A stretch of DNA of 64,000 nt from Rhodoferax sediminis (GCF_006970865.1 NZ_CP035503.1:2493001-2557000), one strand, 5' to 3'; numbered from the stretch's first letter, positions 50,818 through 62,397 are shown. The notes: generated by a model from the letters alone, not told the origin. Numbers and translations: made by a program.

Positions 50818-51786
50818 ATGGAATTCAAGGACTACTACAAGGTCATGGGGCTGGCGCGCGACGCGACGCAGGATGACATCAAGCGCGCGCACCGGCGGCT
50901 GGCGCGCAAATACCACCCGGACGTCAGCAAGGAGCCCAATGCCGAAAAGCAATTCAAGGAGGTCGGCGAGGCCTATGAGGTGCTGCGCGATCCCGAAAAG
51001 CGCGCGGCCTACGACCGGCTCGGACCCAACTACCAGGCCGGACAGGATTTCCGCCCGCCCCCCGACTGGAACGCGGGCTTCGAATCCGCCGGTACTGGCG
51101 CCGGCGGTGCCGGTGCGGAAGATTTCAGCGATTTCTTCGAGTCGCTGTTCGGGCGCAGCTTTGGCGGCGCACGCAGTGGGCGCGGTGCGCAGGCCTCGTT
51201 CCACGCACAGGGCGAGGACCGCCACGCCAAAATCCAGATCGACCTGGAGGACGCCTACAACGGCGCCACGCGCATCATCACGCTGCAAGTGCCGCAGGTG
51301 GATGCCCAGGGGCATGTGTCGACGCGCGAGCACCAGATTGAATTCACCATTCCGCGCGGCGTGCGGGCCGGCCAGCACATCCGGCTGGCGGGTCAGGGCT
51401 CGCCCGGCATCGGACAGGGCGGCGCCGGGGATCTGTACCTGGAAGTCGAATTTCGCACACACGCGCACTACCGGGTCGACCGGCACGACGTCTACCTCGA
51501 TCTGCCGGTCACGCCCTGGGAGGCGGCACTGGGGGCCGAAGTGAAGGTCCCCACGCCCACCGGCGAGGTCGAGCTGAAAATACCCGCCGGCTCCGCGGCC
51601 GGGCGCAAGCTGCGGCTCAAGGGCCGCGGCATTCCGGGGGCGACCTCTGCCAGCACGCCCGGTGATTTTTATTTTGTGCTGCAAATCGCCCTGCCCCCCG
51701 CCGACAATGAAGCGGCAAAGTCGCTGTACCAAGGCATGGCCGCGCAGTTCAAATCGTTCAATCCCCGCACCAAACTGGGAGTCTGA
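50818..51786 (+). CDS. cbpA: Curved DNA-binding protein CbpA (DnaJ-like co-chaperone)
   Basis: This is a 322-residue type II J-protein. The J-domain with HPD (residues 33-35) spans 1-70, followed by a Gly/Phe-rich linker ([20 protein letters not shown]) and the two beta-barrel C-terminal substrate-binding domains ([19 protein letters not shown]..., [22 protein letters not shown]). No zinc-finger is present, which separates it from DnaJ. It can stimulate DnaK and also bind DNA. GGAGG precedes the ATG, and the cbpM gene follows 2 bases after the stop. Confidence 0.95.
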   Translation: MEFKDYYKVMGLARDATQDDIKRAHRRLARKYHPDVSKEPNAEKQFKEVGEAYEVLRDPEKRAAYDRLGPNYQAGQDFRPPPDWNAGFESAGTGAGGAGAEDFSDFFESLFGRSFGGARSGRGAQASFHAQGEDRHAKIQIDLEDAYNGATRIITLQVPQVDAQGHVSTREHQIEFTIPRGVRAGQHIRLAGQGSPGIGQGGAGDLYLEVEFRTHAHYRVDRHDVYLDLPVTPWEAALGAEVKVPTPTGEVELKIPAGSAAGRKLRLKGRGIPGATSASTPGDFYFVLQIALPPADNEAAKSLYQGMAAQFKSFNPRTKLGV

Positions 51787-51788
51787 GC

Positions 51789-52109
51789 ATGAGCCCCAAC
51801 ACCACACAGTCGCAAGCCACCGTATTCATTCTGGAAGAGCAGACCGGGTTGACGCTGGCCGAGCTCTGCCGGGCCTGCATGGCGCAAACCGGCTTCATCG
51901 CCGAGCTGGTCGAGGAAGGCGTGCTCACGCCGGCGGGCCAGGCCCCCGATCAGTGGCGCTTCACGGGCGTTCAGGTGCGCCACGCCAGCGTGGCCGTGCA
52001 CCTGCAGCGCGACTTGGGCGTGAACGTCGCCGGCGCCGCCCTGGCGCTGCAATTGCTGGACGAACTCGAGGCGCTGCGCGCACGGCTCAGGGCTGCGGGC
52101 GCAGCTTGA
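51789..52109 (+). CDS. cbpM: Chaperone modulator CbpM
   Basis: This 106-residue protein has a MerR-like helical start (TLAELCRACMAQTGFIAELVEEGVLTPAG) followed by QVRHASVAVHLQRDLGVNVAGAALALQLLDELE. CbpM binds the J-domain of CbpA and blocks its activity. It lies directly after cbpA, the conserved operon. Its last 23 bases overlap the convergent PaaI-type gene. Confidence 0.92.
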   Translation: MSPNTTQSQATVFILEEQTGLTLAELCRACMAQTGFIAELVEEGVLTPAGQAPDQWRFTGVQVRHASVAVHLQRDLGVNVAGAALALQLLDELEALRARLRAAGAA

Positions 52110-52590
52110 ACGGGTCGCGGTCAGCGCCATCGCCGAGCAGCGGGCCCATCTTGAAAATGCCGCTGACGCGCAGCACGGGCGCGCCGTCGGCCGTCACCAG
52201 GCCCTGTGCGAACAGCATGTTGCGCGTGGTGCGCAGCACATCGGCCTGGCCCTGCACCCAGGCACCCAGGGGCGACGCGCCCAGGTAGTCGATATTGAGA
52301 CTGATGGTGGGCAAAAAGCGGCGCTCGCCCTGCATCTGGTAGATCGCGGCGCAGGGCATCAGCATGTCGGCAAACGAGGCCAGCATGCCGCCGTGGCAGA
52401 TGTTCAGGGGGTTGGTGTGCTGCGGCGCGACCCGAAAGCCGAGCAGCACACGATCTCCGCTCCATTTGGCGAACAGCGGCCCGTTGTGGGCCATGAAAGG
52501 GCCGCCAATGCTGACGGGGTGAAAGCCTTCGGGAATGTCTGCAGGGTTTGGGGTAGAGATCACGACGGGAAACAGGAGGTTGGGATGCAT
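52087..52590 (-). CDS. PaaI-family hotdog thioesterase
   Basis: This is a 167-residue hotdog-fold protein with the active-site region NICHGGMLASFADMLMP (Asp in the helix after HGG) and SLNIDYLGASPLGAWVQGQADV. It should cleave an acyl-CoA thioester; the chain type is unknown. It lies just after clpB on the same strand, with only 23 bases between the clpB stop and its own start, and its end overlaps cbpM. Confidence 0.88.
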   Translation of the reverse strand: MHPNLLFPVVISTPNPADIPEGFHPVSIGGPFMAHNGPLFAKWSGDRVLLGFRVAPQHTNPLNICHGGMLASFADMLMPCAAIYQMQGERRFLPTISLNIDYLGASPLGAWVQGQADVLRTTRNMLFAQGLVTADGAPVLRVSGIFKMGPLLGDGADRDPFKLRPQP

Positions 52591-52613
52591 GGCATCCTAA
52601 CCTCCCGATACCG

Positions 52614-55214
<2,601 letters not shown>

Positions 55215-55235
55215 GGGAATTGAACTCCTGATGGC

Positions 55236-55267
55236 TATGAGCTAGTGCTTGTCCCTGCATTTTCAAG
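55236..55267 (-). promoter_or_regulatory. Possible sigma-32 promoter of clpB
   Basis: On the minus strand CCCCTTGAAAA (CTTGAAA at 55,261-55,267) matches the sigma-32 -35 consensus. The -10 match (CACTAGCT, 13-14 bases on) is weak. It lies about 45 bases before the clpB start, where one expects it. Confidence 0.4.
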
Positions 55268-55297
55268 GGGCCATGCCATGCAACCGATTGATCTGGC

Positions 55298-56533
55298 TCA
55301 AACTCTCTTCGGTGCGTCGAGCGAAAACCCGGCAATCTTTTTGTAGTTCTCGGAGATCCGACGCAACTCGTCCTGGCTGATCAGATCGTCAATGTTGTCA
55401 AACGGCTTGCCGCCGCTGAGTTCGTCGGCCTTCATGATGATGAAATCAGGCGGCACCGAGCGGTTCGTGAGCACAATGCGGGCGGTGGGCTCCAGCCGCA
55501 ACGCTTCATAGGCTTGCAACGCCGCCAGCGGATCGCTGTTTTGGACCAGCAGTTCGGCCAGTGTTCGTCCGTCAATAATGGCTTGCGCCGACCCGTTGGA
55601 GCCACGCGGATACATCGGATGGGCGGCGTCTCCCATCAGGGTGACACGGCCAAACGTCCATTGCGGCACGGGGTCCCTGTCGACCATCGGGTACTCGAGA
55701 ATCTGCTCGGCGCCGGAGATCAGCGCGGGCACGTCGAGCCACGGGAAGCGCCAGTCCTTGAAGATGGGCAAAAAGTCACCGAGATTGCCTTGGTGGTTCC
55801 AGTCATTCATGCTCGCGTCGTCGCGCCGGATTTCGGCCACCCAGTTGATCAACTGGGTGGCCTCTTCGTCCACGCTGTCGACGATCGGGTAGATCACCAT
55901 CTTGCCGGTCTCGATCGAGCCGATTCGCAGGTAGCTCTTGCCGGTCAGAATGGGTTTGTGCCGGGTCACGCCGCGCCAGGTGTTGATGCCGGCAAAAGCG
56001 ACTTTCTCGGCCGGGTAGAACTGGCGGCGCACCGAGGAGTTCACGCCGTCGCAGGCAATCACCACGTCGGCGCGCACCGGCGCCAGCTGGGCGCCCGTGG
56101 AGCTTTTTACAAAGTGCAGGGTCGCGCCCGCGCCGTCCTGGTCGACGCGCATGCAGCGGTGGTCGGTGTGAATGGCTGGCGCCCCCAACCGCTCCAGCGC
56201 GACCTCGTACAGCAGCCGATGCAATTTGCCGCGATGCAGGCCGATCTCGGGGGTGGCGTAACCGGCATGGCGCCCGCGCGGCTCCTTGTAGATAAACTGG
56301 CCAAAGCGGTTGAAGAACACGCTCTCCAGGTTCTCGATACCGATGGCTTCGAGCCGGTCCTGCAGGCCCAGCGCCGCCAGTTCACGCATGGCGTGCGGCA
56401 GCAGCGTGATGCCTACGCCCAGCTCGCGGACCTGCGGCACGGTTTCAAACACTTCACACGACAGGCCGCGCTGCTGGAGTGCCAAAGCAAAACTGAGGCC
56501 GGCAATGCCTCCCCCCACCACTGCAATCTTCAT
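55298..56533 (-). CDS. FAD-dependent monooxygenase, PhzS/salicylate-hydroxylase-like
   Basis: This 411-residue flavoprotein has GGGIAGLSFALALQQRG at the start (FAD Rossmann), a DG segment (IACDGVNSSVRRQFYP) and the GD motif GDAAHPMYPRGSNGSAQAI. It oxidises an aromatic or heteroaromatic substrate with NAD(P)H and oxygen. It has a Bug receptor gene 30 bases upstream and a MarR-type gene beyond, so it probably belongs to a small inducible catabolic operon. The substrate cannot be told from sequence. It lies between clpB and the Mo-cofactor genes. Confidence 0.87.
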   Translation of the reverse strand: MKIAVVGGGIAGLSFALALQQRGLSCEVFETVPQVRELGVGITLLPHAMRELAALGLQDRLEAIGIENLESVFFNRFGQFIYKEPRGRHAGYATPEIGLHRGKLHRLLYEVALERLGAPAIHTDHRCMRVDQDGAGATLHFVKSSTGAQLAPVRADVVIACDGVNSSVRRQFYPAEKVAFAGINTWRGVTRHKPILTGKSYLRIGSIETGKMVIYPIVDSVDEEATQLINWVAEIRRDDASMNDWNHQGNLGDFLPIFKDWRFPWLDVPALISGAEQILEYPMVDRDPVPQWTFGRVTLMGDAAHPMYPRGSNGSAQAIIDGRTLAELLVQNSDPLAALQAYEALRLEPTARIVLTNRSVPPDFIIMKADELSGGKPFDNIDDLISQDELRRISENYKKIAGFSLDAPKRV

Positions 56534-56563
56534 CTATCGCTCCCGCGGTCTGCGTGGTTCATG

Positions 56564-57547
56564 TCACTCGGCCGTGATGTGCTGCGACTTGATGAGTTGC
56601 GCCCACCGGACAGAATCCTTCTCGACCAGTCGCTGAAACTCTTGCGGCGTGCCGCTGGCCGGGTCCATGCCCTGCACCTCGAAAGCGCTGCGCACCTGCG
56701 GGGTTGCCACGATATCCCCTATCTCGTGGTTCAGGCGCGCCACCAGGTCCGGCGCCATGCCGCGCGGCGCAAAGATGCCGTACCACATGGCCACGTTCAC
56801 ATTGCCGGCATGGGCCTCGGCCAGCGTCGGCACATCAGGCAGCAAGGGGTGGCGTTTGTCGCTGCCAATGCCCAGGGCCACCAGCTTGCCGGCCTTCACA
56901 AATGGCAACGCGACGTGAATCGGCAGAAACATCGCGTCAATCTGCCCACTGAGCAAGTCGGTCAACGCCGGCCCTGTCCCACGATAGGGAATATGCGTCA
57001 GGAACACACCGGTCATGGCCTTGAACAACTCCATGGACAGGTGATGCGGCGTGCCGACGCCGGGCGAGCCGTAGTTGATCTGGCCCGGCTTGCGGCGCGC
57101 CGCCGCGATCAAATCGGTCACGGTTTTGTAGCCGGTTTTAGGGTTCGTCACCAGAATCAGTTGGCCCCAACTGGTCAGCGCCACCGGCGTCAGATCGTGC
57201 ACCGGATCGAAGCTCAGATTGGGATAAAGGCTGCGATTCATGACCAGGGTGTTGACCGATACCAGCAGGGTCGAGCCGTTCGGGGCCGCGCGCACCACCG
57301 CCTCGGTGCCGATGTTGCCCGAGGCGCCAACCCGGTTTTCCACCACCACCGGGCGGCCCAGCCGCTCGGCGAGCCTGGGCCCCACCGTGCGCGCAATCAG
57401 ATCAATGCCCGTGCCGGGCGAGAACGGCACGATCAGGCGGATCGGCGCATCGGGCAGCGCGGTCTGCGCCAGCGCGCCGACACCGACGAGCGCCAATACC
57501 AACGTGCCGGCGACGCGCAGTGCCAGGTGTTTGAAGACGGAAACCAT
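56564..57547 (-). CDS. Bug-type periplasmic substrate-binding protein (TctC family)
   Basis: This 327-residue periplasmic receptor has a signal peptide (AGTLVLALVGVGALAQ) and the Bug fold: IRLIVPFSPGTGIDLIART, VVVENRVGASGNIGTEAV, and YGSPGVGTPHHLSMELFKAM. Such proteins bind carboxylates with high affinity; no tripartite tricarboxylate transporter membrane genes are beside it. The ATG at 57,547 has GGAG six bases before it, so it is preferred over the ATG four codons upstream. It is the first gene of the unit with the monooxygenase gene 30 bases behind. Confidence 0.9.
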   Translation of the reverse strand: MVSVFKHLALRVAGTLVLALVGVGALAQTALPDAPIRLIVPFSPGTGIDLIARTVGPRLAERLGRPVVVENRVGASGNIGTEAVVRAAPNGSTLLVSVNTLVMNRSLYPNLSFDPVHDLTPVALTSWGQLILVTNPKTGYKTVTDLIAAARRKPGQINYGSPGVGTPHHLSMELFKAMTGVFLTHIPYRGTGPALTDLLSGQIDAMFLPIHVALPFVKAGKLVALGIGSDKRHPLLPDVPTLAEAHAGNVNVAMWYGIFAPRGMAPDLVARLNHEIGDIVATPQVRSAFEVQGMDPASGTPQEFQRLVEKDSVRWAQLIKSQHITAE

Positions 57548-57562
57548 GGATGACTCCATTTT

Positions 57563-57576
57563 GTTTGCATGCTAAC
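57563..57576. promoter_or_regulatory. Likely MarR operator
   Basis: GTT-T-GCATGC-T-AAC is an inverted repeat with six-base arms around a GCATGC core. It lies between the Bug start and the MarR frame, typical of a MarR-family binding site. It covers the first possible MarR ATG (57,569), which makes that start doubtful. Confidence 0.55.
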
Positions 57577-58117
57577 TATTTTCACCAAGAACCAACGAGG
57601 CACAATCCATGAATTCCCTAAGCCTGCAAGCCTGCCCGTGCCCCCTGCCCGCTCCCTCACACGCCTGTACAGCCGTCCCGGCTTCCTGTTGCGCCGCGCG
57701 CACCAGATATCGGCGGCCGTGTTCGAGGAAGAATGCCGCAGCGTCGGCCTGACACCTGCACAGTTCGGGGTGCTGACCGTGCTGCGCGCCACGCCGGGGC
57801 TGGACCAGTCGAGTCTGGCGCGTGCACTCGGGTTCGACAAGGTGACGGTGCTGCGTGTGCTGCGCGGACTGGAGGCCCGCGGACTGGTCGCCCGATCAGC
57901 GGTTCCACAGAATCGGCGCAACCTGTCGATTTCGTTGTCGGATACTGGCGCCGCCCTGCTGAAGCGGGCGCAAACGCCGGCCGAGAGGGCCTACCGCCGC
58001 CTGATGGCACCCTTGAGTGCCGAACAACAAGCCTTGCTGGTGGAATTGCTGCAGCAGCTCACCGAAGGGCTGGAAGACGATGCACGGGCGGTCTTTGTGC
58101 CACCAGATCAAACCTAG
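57569..58117 (+). CDS. MarR-family transcriptional regulator
   Basis: The open frame has 182 residues. Winged-helix features are clear: GFLLRRAHQISAAVFEEEC, LTPAQFGVLTVLRATPGLDQSSLARALGFDKVTVLRVLRGLEARGLV and RRNLSISLSDTGAALL. The N-terminus is uncertain: ATG 57,569 lies in a palindrome with no ribosome site, while an ATG with GAGG in front (57,609) is in another frame. A one-base slip in the C-rich stretch near 57,636-57,646 would join the two. It is divergent from the Bug gene and should repress the module until an aromatic ligand binds. Confidence 0.82.
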   Translation: MLTIFTKNQRGTIHEFPKPASLPVPPARSLTRLYSRPGFLLRRAHQISAAVFEEECRSVGLTPAQFGVLTVLRATPGLDQSSLARALGFDKVTVLRVLRGLEARGLVARSAVPQNRRNLSISLSDTGAALLKRAQTPAERAYRRLMAPLSAEQQALLVELLQQLTEGLEDDARAVFVPPDQT

Positions 58118-58134
58118 CCCGGCACAACCGCCGC

Positions 58135-58608
58135 TCAGGCGTTGCTCGCCCTGATACCCCATTTGGCCAGCGCCGCGTCATCGCTGACCCGCGCATCGAC
58201 CCAGCGCGCACCCTCGGGCGTCTGCTCTTTCTTCCAGAACGGCGCCTGGGTTTTCAGATAATCCATCAGGAACTCGCAGGCCTGGAAACTCTGGCCGCGG
58301 TGCGAAGACGTCACGGCCACCATCACGATCTGGTCGAGCGGCAGCAGCAGACCGACGCGATGGATCACCCGCGCGGCATAGATGTCGAAGCGCCGGTGCG
58401 CCTCGTCGATCATGGCCTCGATGGCCTTTTCGGTCATGCCGGGGTAGTGCTCCAGCTCCATCGCGCTGATCGCGTTGCCATCATTGCGGTCGCGCACCGT
58501 GCCGATGAAGCTGCAGACGGCGCCCACCCGCTTGTCGCCTGCACGCAGCGCGTCGATTTCAGTTGCAAGGTTGAAATCACCCGTCTGGATCGAGACCTTA
58601 GAGGTCAT
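58135..58608 (-). CDS. moaE: Molybdopterin synthase catalytic subunit MoaE
   Basis: This 157-residue subunit shows GAVCSFIGTVRDRNDGNAISAMELEHYPGM, the conserved IHRVGLL stretch, SSHRGQSF and the catalytic Lys-containing LKTQAPFWKKEQTPEG. It pairs with MoaD to make the dithiolene of molybdopterin from precursor Z. It follows moaD by four bases. Confidence 0.95.
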   Translation of the reverse strand: MTSKVSIQTGDFNLATEIDALRAGDKRVGAVCSFIGTVRDRNDGNAISAMELEHYPGMTEKAIEAMIDEAHRRFDIYAARVIHRVGLLLPLDQIVMVAVTSSHRGQSFQACEFLMDYLKTQAPFWKKEQTPEGARWVDARVSDDAALAKWGIRASNA

Positions 58609-58612
58609 GCTG

Positions 58613-58867
58613 TCAGCCCCCTGTCACCGGCGGGAAAAAAGCCACTTCGGCGCCGTCCGCCAGCGCCGCCGCCTCGTCGCTCATGACCTGGTTGAGCGCC
58701 ACGCGCACGGCGCGGCCGCGCGCCAGACTCTCGGTGTACGCGCCGCCGCGCGCGATCAGCTCGTCACGCAGCGCCAGCAGGCTGGCGGCCGACGTGTCCA
58801 CCCGCTCGCTACCCTGCCCGATGGCCTCTCGGATGGAGGCGAAATAACGCACCGTGATCTTTTTCAT
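58613..58867 (-). CDS. moaD: Molybdopterin synthase sulfur carrier subunit MoaD
   Basis: This 84-residue ubiquitin-fold protein ends in VTGG; the C-terminal Gly-Gly is adenylated and turned into a thiocarboxylate by MoeB-type enzymes. MKKITVRYFASIREAIGQGS is a typical N-terminus. A longer upstream frame is not needed. It is followed by moaE at four bases; moeA lies 154 bases ahead, separated by a GC-rich repeat. Confidence 0.93.
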   Translation of the reverse strand: MKKITVRYFASIREAIGQGSERVDTSAASLLALRDELIARGGAYTESLARGRAVRVALNQVMSDEAAALADGAEVAFFPPVTGG

Positions 58868-58983
58868 CGCCGGGCCGCCCCAAGATGAAAAGCGGCACTC
58901 TCGGGGCTGAGGCCCGCGGCTCCAAGCCTGCTTGCGCAGGTTTGGACGGATCGAAGAGCAGCCGCGTCTCGCGGCAGCATGTC

Positions 58984-59020
58984 CAGCGACCCGCGCAGCG
59001 GTGGAGCGTGGGGGTAATTT
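58984..59020. repeat. GC-rich palindromic dispersed repeat, copy 2
   Basis: CAGCGACCCGCGCAGCGGTG followed by GAGCGTGGGGGT, similar to the right part of copy 1 (44,530) and copy 3 (62,362). It lies between moeA and moaD. An earlier segment CTGAGGCCCGCGGCTCCAAG may be part of the same unit. Confidence 0.5.
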
Positions 59021-59021
59021 T

Positions 59022-60257
59022 TCACGACAGCAACTCCGCAAACGAAATGAACTGCACCATGGCGCCGTGGCTGATGGTCTGCCCGGGCGGGTTGTCGACC
59101 ACGCCGTCGCCCCAGACGGTCGAGGTCAGCACGCCGGAGCTCTGGTTCGGAAACAGATCGAGCCCGCCCGCCGCGTTGCGCCGCACGCGCAAAAATTCAC
59201 GGCGTTTATCGCCTCGGGCCCATATGAAATGGGCGGGGAGCGCTATCGGTTTGGGAGCGAGCTCCGTCGCGCCCTGCAGTTTGCGCAGGAACGGGCGCAC
59301 CAGCAGCAAGAAGGTGATGAAGCTCGACACCGGGTTGCCCGGCAGTCCGGCGAAGTGCGCCTGCGCTATGCGCCCATAGGCGAACGGCTTGCCGGGCTTG
59401 ATCCCGATCTGCCACAGGTTCAACTCGCCGAGCGCCTGCACGGCCGGCTTGATGTGGTCTTCCTCGCCGACCGAGACCCCGCCACTGGTCAGGATCAGGT
59501 CGTGCTGCGCGCTGGCAGCGCGCAGGGCATCGATGGTGGCGTCGCGTCGGTCCGGCACGATGCCCAGATCGGTCACCTCGCAGCCCAGCCGTTTGAGCAA
59601 GGCGCGCAGAAAAAAGCGGTTGGAGTTGTAGATGGCGCCAGGCCTCATCTGCTCGGGCGCGACGTCGCCGGGCATCACCAGCTCGTCCCCGGTGGAAAAC
59701 AGCGCCACCCGCGGACGGCGCGCCACCAGCAGCGTATCCATGCCAATACCGGCCGCCAGACCAATACCGGCGGGCGTCAGCAGCTCTCCTTTTGAGAGCA
59801 CCACGGCGCCGCGCATGACGTCTTCGCCGCCGCGCCGGATCCACTGGCCGGGCTTCGGCACCCGCATCACGCGAATGGCCGCCGGCGCACCAGCCACCAC
59901 TTCGCAGTCTTCCTGCATGACCACGGCGTCGGCGCCGGGCGGAATCGGCGCGCCCGTGAAGATGCGCGCCGCCGTGCCGGCCTGCAACGCGGCGCCCGCG
60001 CTGCCGGCGGGGATGCGCTGCGAGACGGGCATTAACGCGCCCGTGGCCGTCACATCCGCGCAGCGCAGTGCATAACCGTCCATCGCGCTGTTGTCCTGCG
60101 GCGGCACCTGCAGGCTTGACACCACGTCCTGCGCCAGCACGCGGCCATCGGCATCGAAGGTGGAAACCCGCTCGGACTCGAGTACTGGCACGGCACGGTC
60201 CAGCAACTCTGCCAGGGCGTCGTCGAGGGACCTGAGGGGCGGACGCGGGTCATTCAT
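59022..60257 (-). CDS. moeA: Molybdopterin molybdenumtransferase MoeA
   Basis: This 411-residue enzyme inserts molybdate into adenylated molybdopterin. It starts at the ATG at 60,257 (MNDPRPPLRSLDDALAELL). Markers are PPQDNSAMDGYALR, FTGAPIPPGADAVVMQED, VALFSTGDELV, LTSGGVSVGEEDHIKP, and GLPGNPVSSFITFLLLV. Domain order follows E. coli MoeA. The mobB stop overlaps its start (ATGA). Confidence 0.95.
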   Translation of the reverse strand: MNDPRPPLRSLDDALAELLDRAVPVLESERVSTFDADGRVLAQDVVSSLQVPPQDNSAMDGYALRCADVTATGALMPVSQRIPAGSAGAALQAGTAARIFTGAPIPPGADAVVMQEDCEVVAGAPAAIRVMRVPKPGQWIRRGGEDVMRGAVVLSKGELLTPAGIGLAAGIGMDTLLVARRPRVALFSTGDELVMPGDVAPEQMRPGAIYNSNRFFLRALLKRLGCEVTDLGIVPDRRDATIDALRAASAQHDLILTSGGVSVGEEDHIKPAVQALGELNLWQIGIKPGKPFAYGRIAQAHFAGLPGNPVSSFITFLLLVRPFLRKLQGATELAPKPIALPAHFIWARGDKRREFLRVRRNAAGGLDLFPNQSSGVLTSTVWGDGVVDNPPGQTISHGAMVQFISFAELLS

Positions 60258-60787
60258 GCATGCAGCTCCGAACGGTAAACGAACTGGTCCTGATTGTCGG
60301 CCAACCACGCCGCCACCGCGTGCGGCGCATTCAAATCCAGCACCGGGCGGATGGTGGTTTGCGGCAGCTGCCGCGGGGAATCAGTGGCAATGGCGACGAT
60401 GAAATCATCCTTGGTATAGCACGCCGGCTTGCCCGCCGCGGCGCGCCAGACCTCGACCTTGGGCAGGTCGCTGCGCTTGAAGCCCTCCACCAGCACCCAG
60501 TCCACCGCGTCATCGAGCTCGGCAATCAGCTCGTGCACCGACAGCTCGGTGGGGCGCTCGAATTCCCGCATCAGGGCCAGCCGCCGGTCGGAGGCGACGA
60601 CCACCTCGAACGCGCCGGCCTGGCGGTGCCGGTACGTGTCTTTGCCCACGTGGTCAATGTCAAAGCGGTGGTGCGCATGCTTGACCACCGAGACGCGCTG
60701 GCCACGCTGTTTGAACACCGGGATCAGGCCTTCAATCAGGGTGGTTTTGCCCGAGCCCGAATAGCCCGCGAAGCCAACAACTTTCAT
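60254..60787 (-). CDS. mobB: Molybdopterin-guanine dinucleotide biosynthesis adaptor protein MobB
   Basis: This 177-residue P-loop GTPase-like protein has GYSGSGKTTLIEGLIPVF (Walker A) at the start and VLVEGFKRSDLPKVEVWRA. It assists MobA in attaching GMP to molybdopterin for the bis-MGD form used by nitrate reductase and formate dehydrogenase. It overlaps moeA by ATGA; thrC lies 70 bases upstream on the same strand. Confidence 0.94.
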   Translation of the reverse strand: MKVVGFAGYSGSGKTTLIEGLIPVFKQRGQRVSVVKHAHHRFDIDHVGKDTYRHRQAGAFEVVVASDRRLALMREFERPTELSVHELIAELDDAVDWVLVEGFKRSDLPKVEVWRAAAGKPACYTKDDFIVAIATDSPRQLPQTTIRPVLDLNAPHAVAAWLADNQDQFVYRSELHA

Positions 60788-60857
60788 TGAATTTCCCCCA
60801 AGTTGCTCTACTTTTCATAGCTAACTGTGAACACCCTATAAGGGCGACAGCCACTTT

Positions 60858-62318
60858 TTATTTGCAATGCTGGGCGACGTAGGCCTGCACCGCGGTGGCA
60901 TCCGCAATCATCAGGGTCACGCGCCGGGGCAATTGCTCGATGCCGTCGAACCGGGCCGGCCGATCGGGTTCCCGGCCCAGCGCCTCGACGATGGTCTGCG
61001 CAAACTTGATGGGCAGCGCGGTCTCCAGCACGATCATCGGCACACCCGCCACGAGGTGCTCGCGCGCAACCTTCACGGCGTCGGCGGTGTGCGGATCGAC
61101 CATCACGCCCAGGCGCTCGAAGCTGTCCCGGATGGTCGCCAGCCGGTCGGCATGGGTGCTCTTGCCGCTGACAAAACCGTAGCGCTGCGCCGCCTGAACG
61201 AAGGCCGGCTCGGCGCTCAGGTCAAAGCGTCCGTCTTTGGCCAGGGCGTCGCCAAACAGCGCCTTGACGCGGGCGCCGTCGCGGCCCAGCAGGTCGAACA
61301 CGAAGCGCTCGAAGTTGCTGGCCTTGGAAATGTCCATCGACGGGCTGGAGGTCTCGTGCGTGTCGGCGCTGGCGCGCACGCGGTACACGCCGGTGCGGAA
61401 GAACTCGTCGAGCACGTCGTTCTCGTTGGTCGCCACCACGAGCTGGTCGATCGGCAGGCCCATCATGTGCGCCACGTGGCCGGCGCAGACGTTGCCGAAG
61501 TTGCCGCTGGGCACTGTGAAACTGACCTTTTCGGGGGCAGCGCCGGGCGCGGGTGCCTGTACAGTTGCCTGGAAGTAGCCCGCAAAGTAATACACCACCT
61601 GCGCCATCAGGCGCGCCCAGTTGATGGAATTGACGGTGCCGATCTTGTAGCGGCGCTTGAACGCCAGGTCGCCCGAGACCGCCTTGACGATGTCCTGGCA
61701 GTCGTCGAACACGCCCTCGACGGCAATGTTGTGGATGTTGTCGTCCTGCAGGCTGAACATCTGTGCCTGCTGGAACGGGCTCATGCGCCCGTTCGGGCTG
61801 AGCATGAAGACGCGCACGCCGGCCTTGCCGCGCATCGCGTATTCGGCTGCGCTGCCGGTGTCGCCGCTGGTCGCGCCCAGGATGTTGAGCTGCTCACCGC
61901 GGCGCGCCAGCTCGTACTCGAACAGGTTGCCGAGCAGCTGCATCGCCATGTCCTTGAAGGCCAGCGTCGGCCCGTTGGACAGCGCCTCCAGATAAAGTGG
62001 CGCGCGCGCACCGGCAACCGGGCTGTCCTCGAGCTTCCTCAAAGGCACGATCTCGCGCGTGCCAAACACCTCCTGCGAATAGGTCTTGCGGCAGATCGCG
62101 CGCAGGTCGTCGGCGGGAATGTCGTCGATGTACAGCGACAGCACCTCGAACGCCAGATCGGCATAGGGCAGCGGGCGCCACTTTGCCAGCGTGGGGGCGT
62201 CCACCTGCGGGTAGTGCTCGGGCAGGTACAGCCCGCCATCGGGCGCCAGGCCTTCGAGCAGAATTTCACAGAACTTGCGCGGCGTGGCATCGCCGCGGGT
62301 CGAAAGGTAATGCATCAT
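60858..62318 (-). CDS. thrC: Threonine synthase
   Basis: This 486-residue PLP enzyme converts O-phosphohomoserine to threonine. The PLP lysine is K122 in GPTLAFKDMAMQLL. Other features are HYLSTRGDATPRKFCEILLEGLAPDGGLYLPE at the start, LGATSGDTGSAAEYAMRGK, VPSGNFGNVCAGHVAHMMG and the C-terminal LETALPIKFAQTIVEA. The length fits the class I bacterial form. It lies 79 bases after hom, with a GC-rich repeat in between. Confidence 0.96.
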   Translation of the reverse strand: MMHYLSTRGDATPRKFCEILLEGLAPDGGLYLPEHYPQVDAPTLAKWRPLPYADLAFEVLSLYIDDIPADDLRAICRKTYSQEVFGTREIVPLRKLEDSPVAGARAPLYLEALSNGPTLAFKDMAMQLLGNLFEYELARRGEQLNILGATSGDTGSAAEYAMRGKAGVRVFMLSPNGRMSPFQQAQMFSLQDDNIHNIAVEGVFDDCQDIVKAVSGDLAFKRRYKIGTVNSINWARLMAQVVYYFAGYFQATVQAPAPGAAPEKVSFTVPSGNFGNVCAGHVAHMMGLPIDQLVVATNENDVLDEFFRTGVYRVRASADTHETSSPSMDISKASNFERFVFDLLGRDGARVKALFGDALAKDGRFDLSAEPAFVQAAQRYGFVSGKSTHADRLATIRDSFERLGVMVDPHTADAVKVAREHLVAGVPMIVLETALPIKFAQTIVEALGREPDRPARFDGIEQLPRRVTLMIADATAVQAYVAQHCK

Positions 62319-62348
62319 TGCCCGCCCGGCCGCCCGAAGGGCAATGAA

Positions 62349-62390
62349 CGCCCCCGCGGGGGGCAGAGAACGAAGTGAACGTGGGGGCTC
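62349..62390. repeat. GC-rich palindromic dispersed repeat, copy 3
   Basis: CGCCCCCGCGGGGGGCAGAG followed by AACGAAGTGAACGTGGGGGC, lying between hom and thrC. It shares the CCCCCnCGGGGGG core and the CGTGGGGG end with copy 1. Confidence 0.5.
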
Positions 62391-62397
62391 TTCATGT

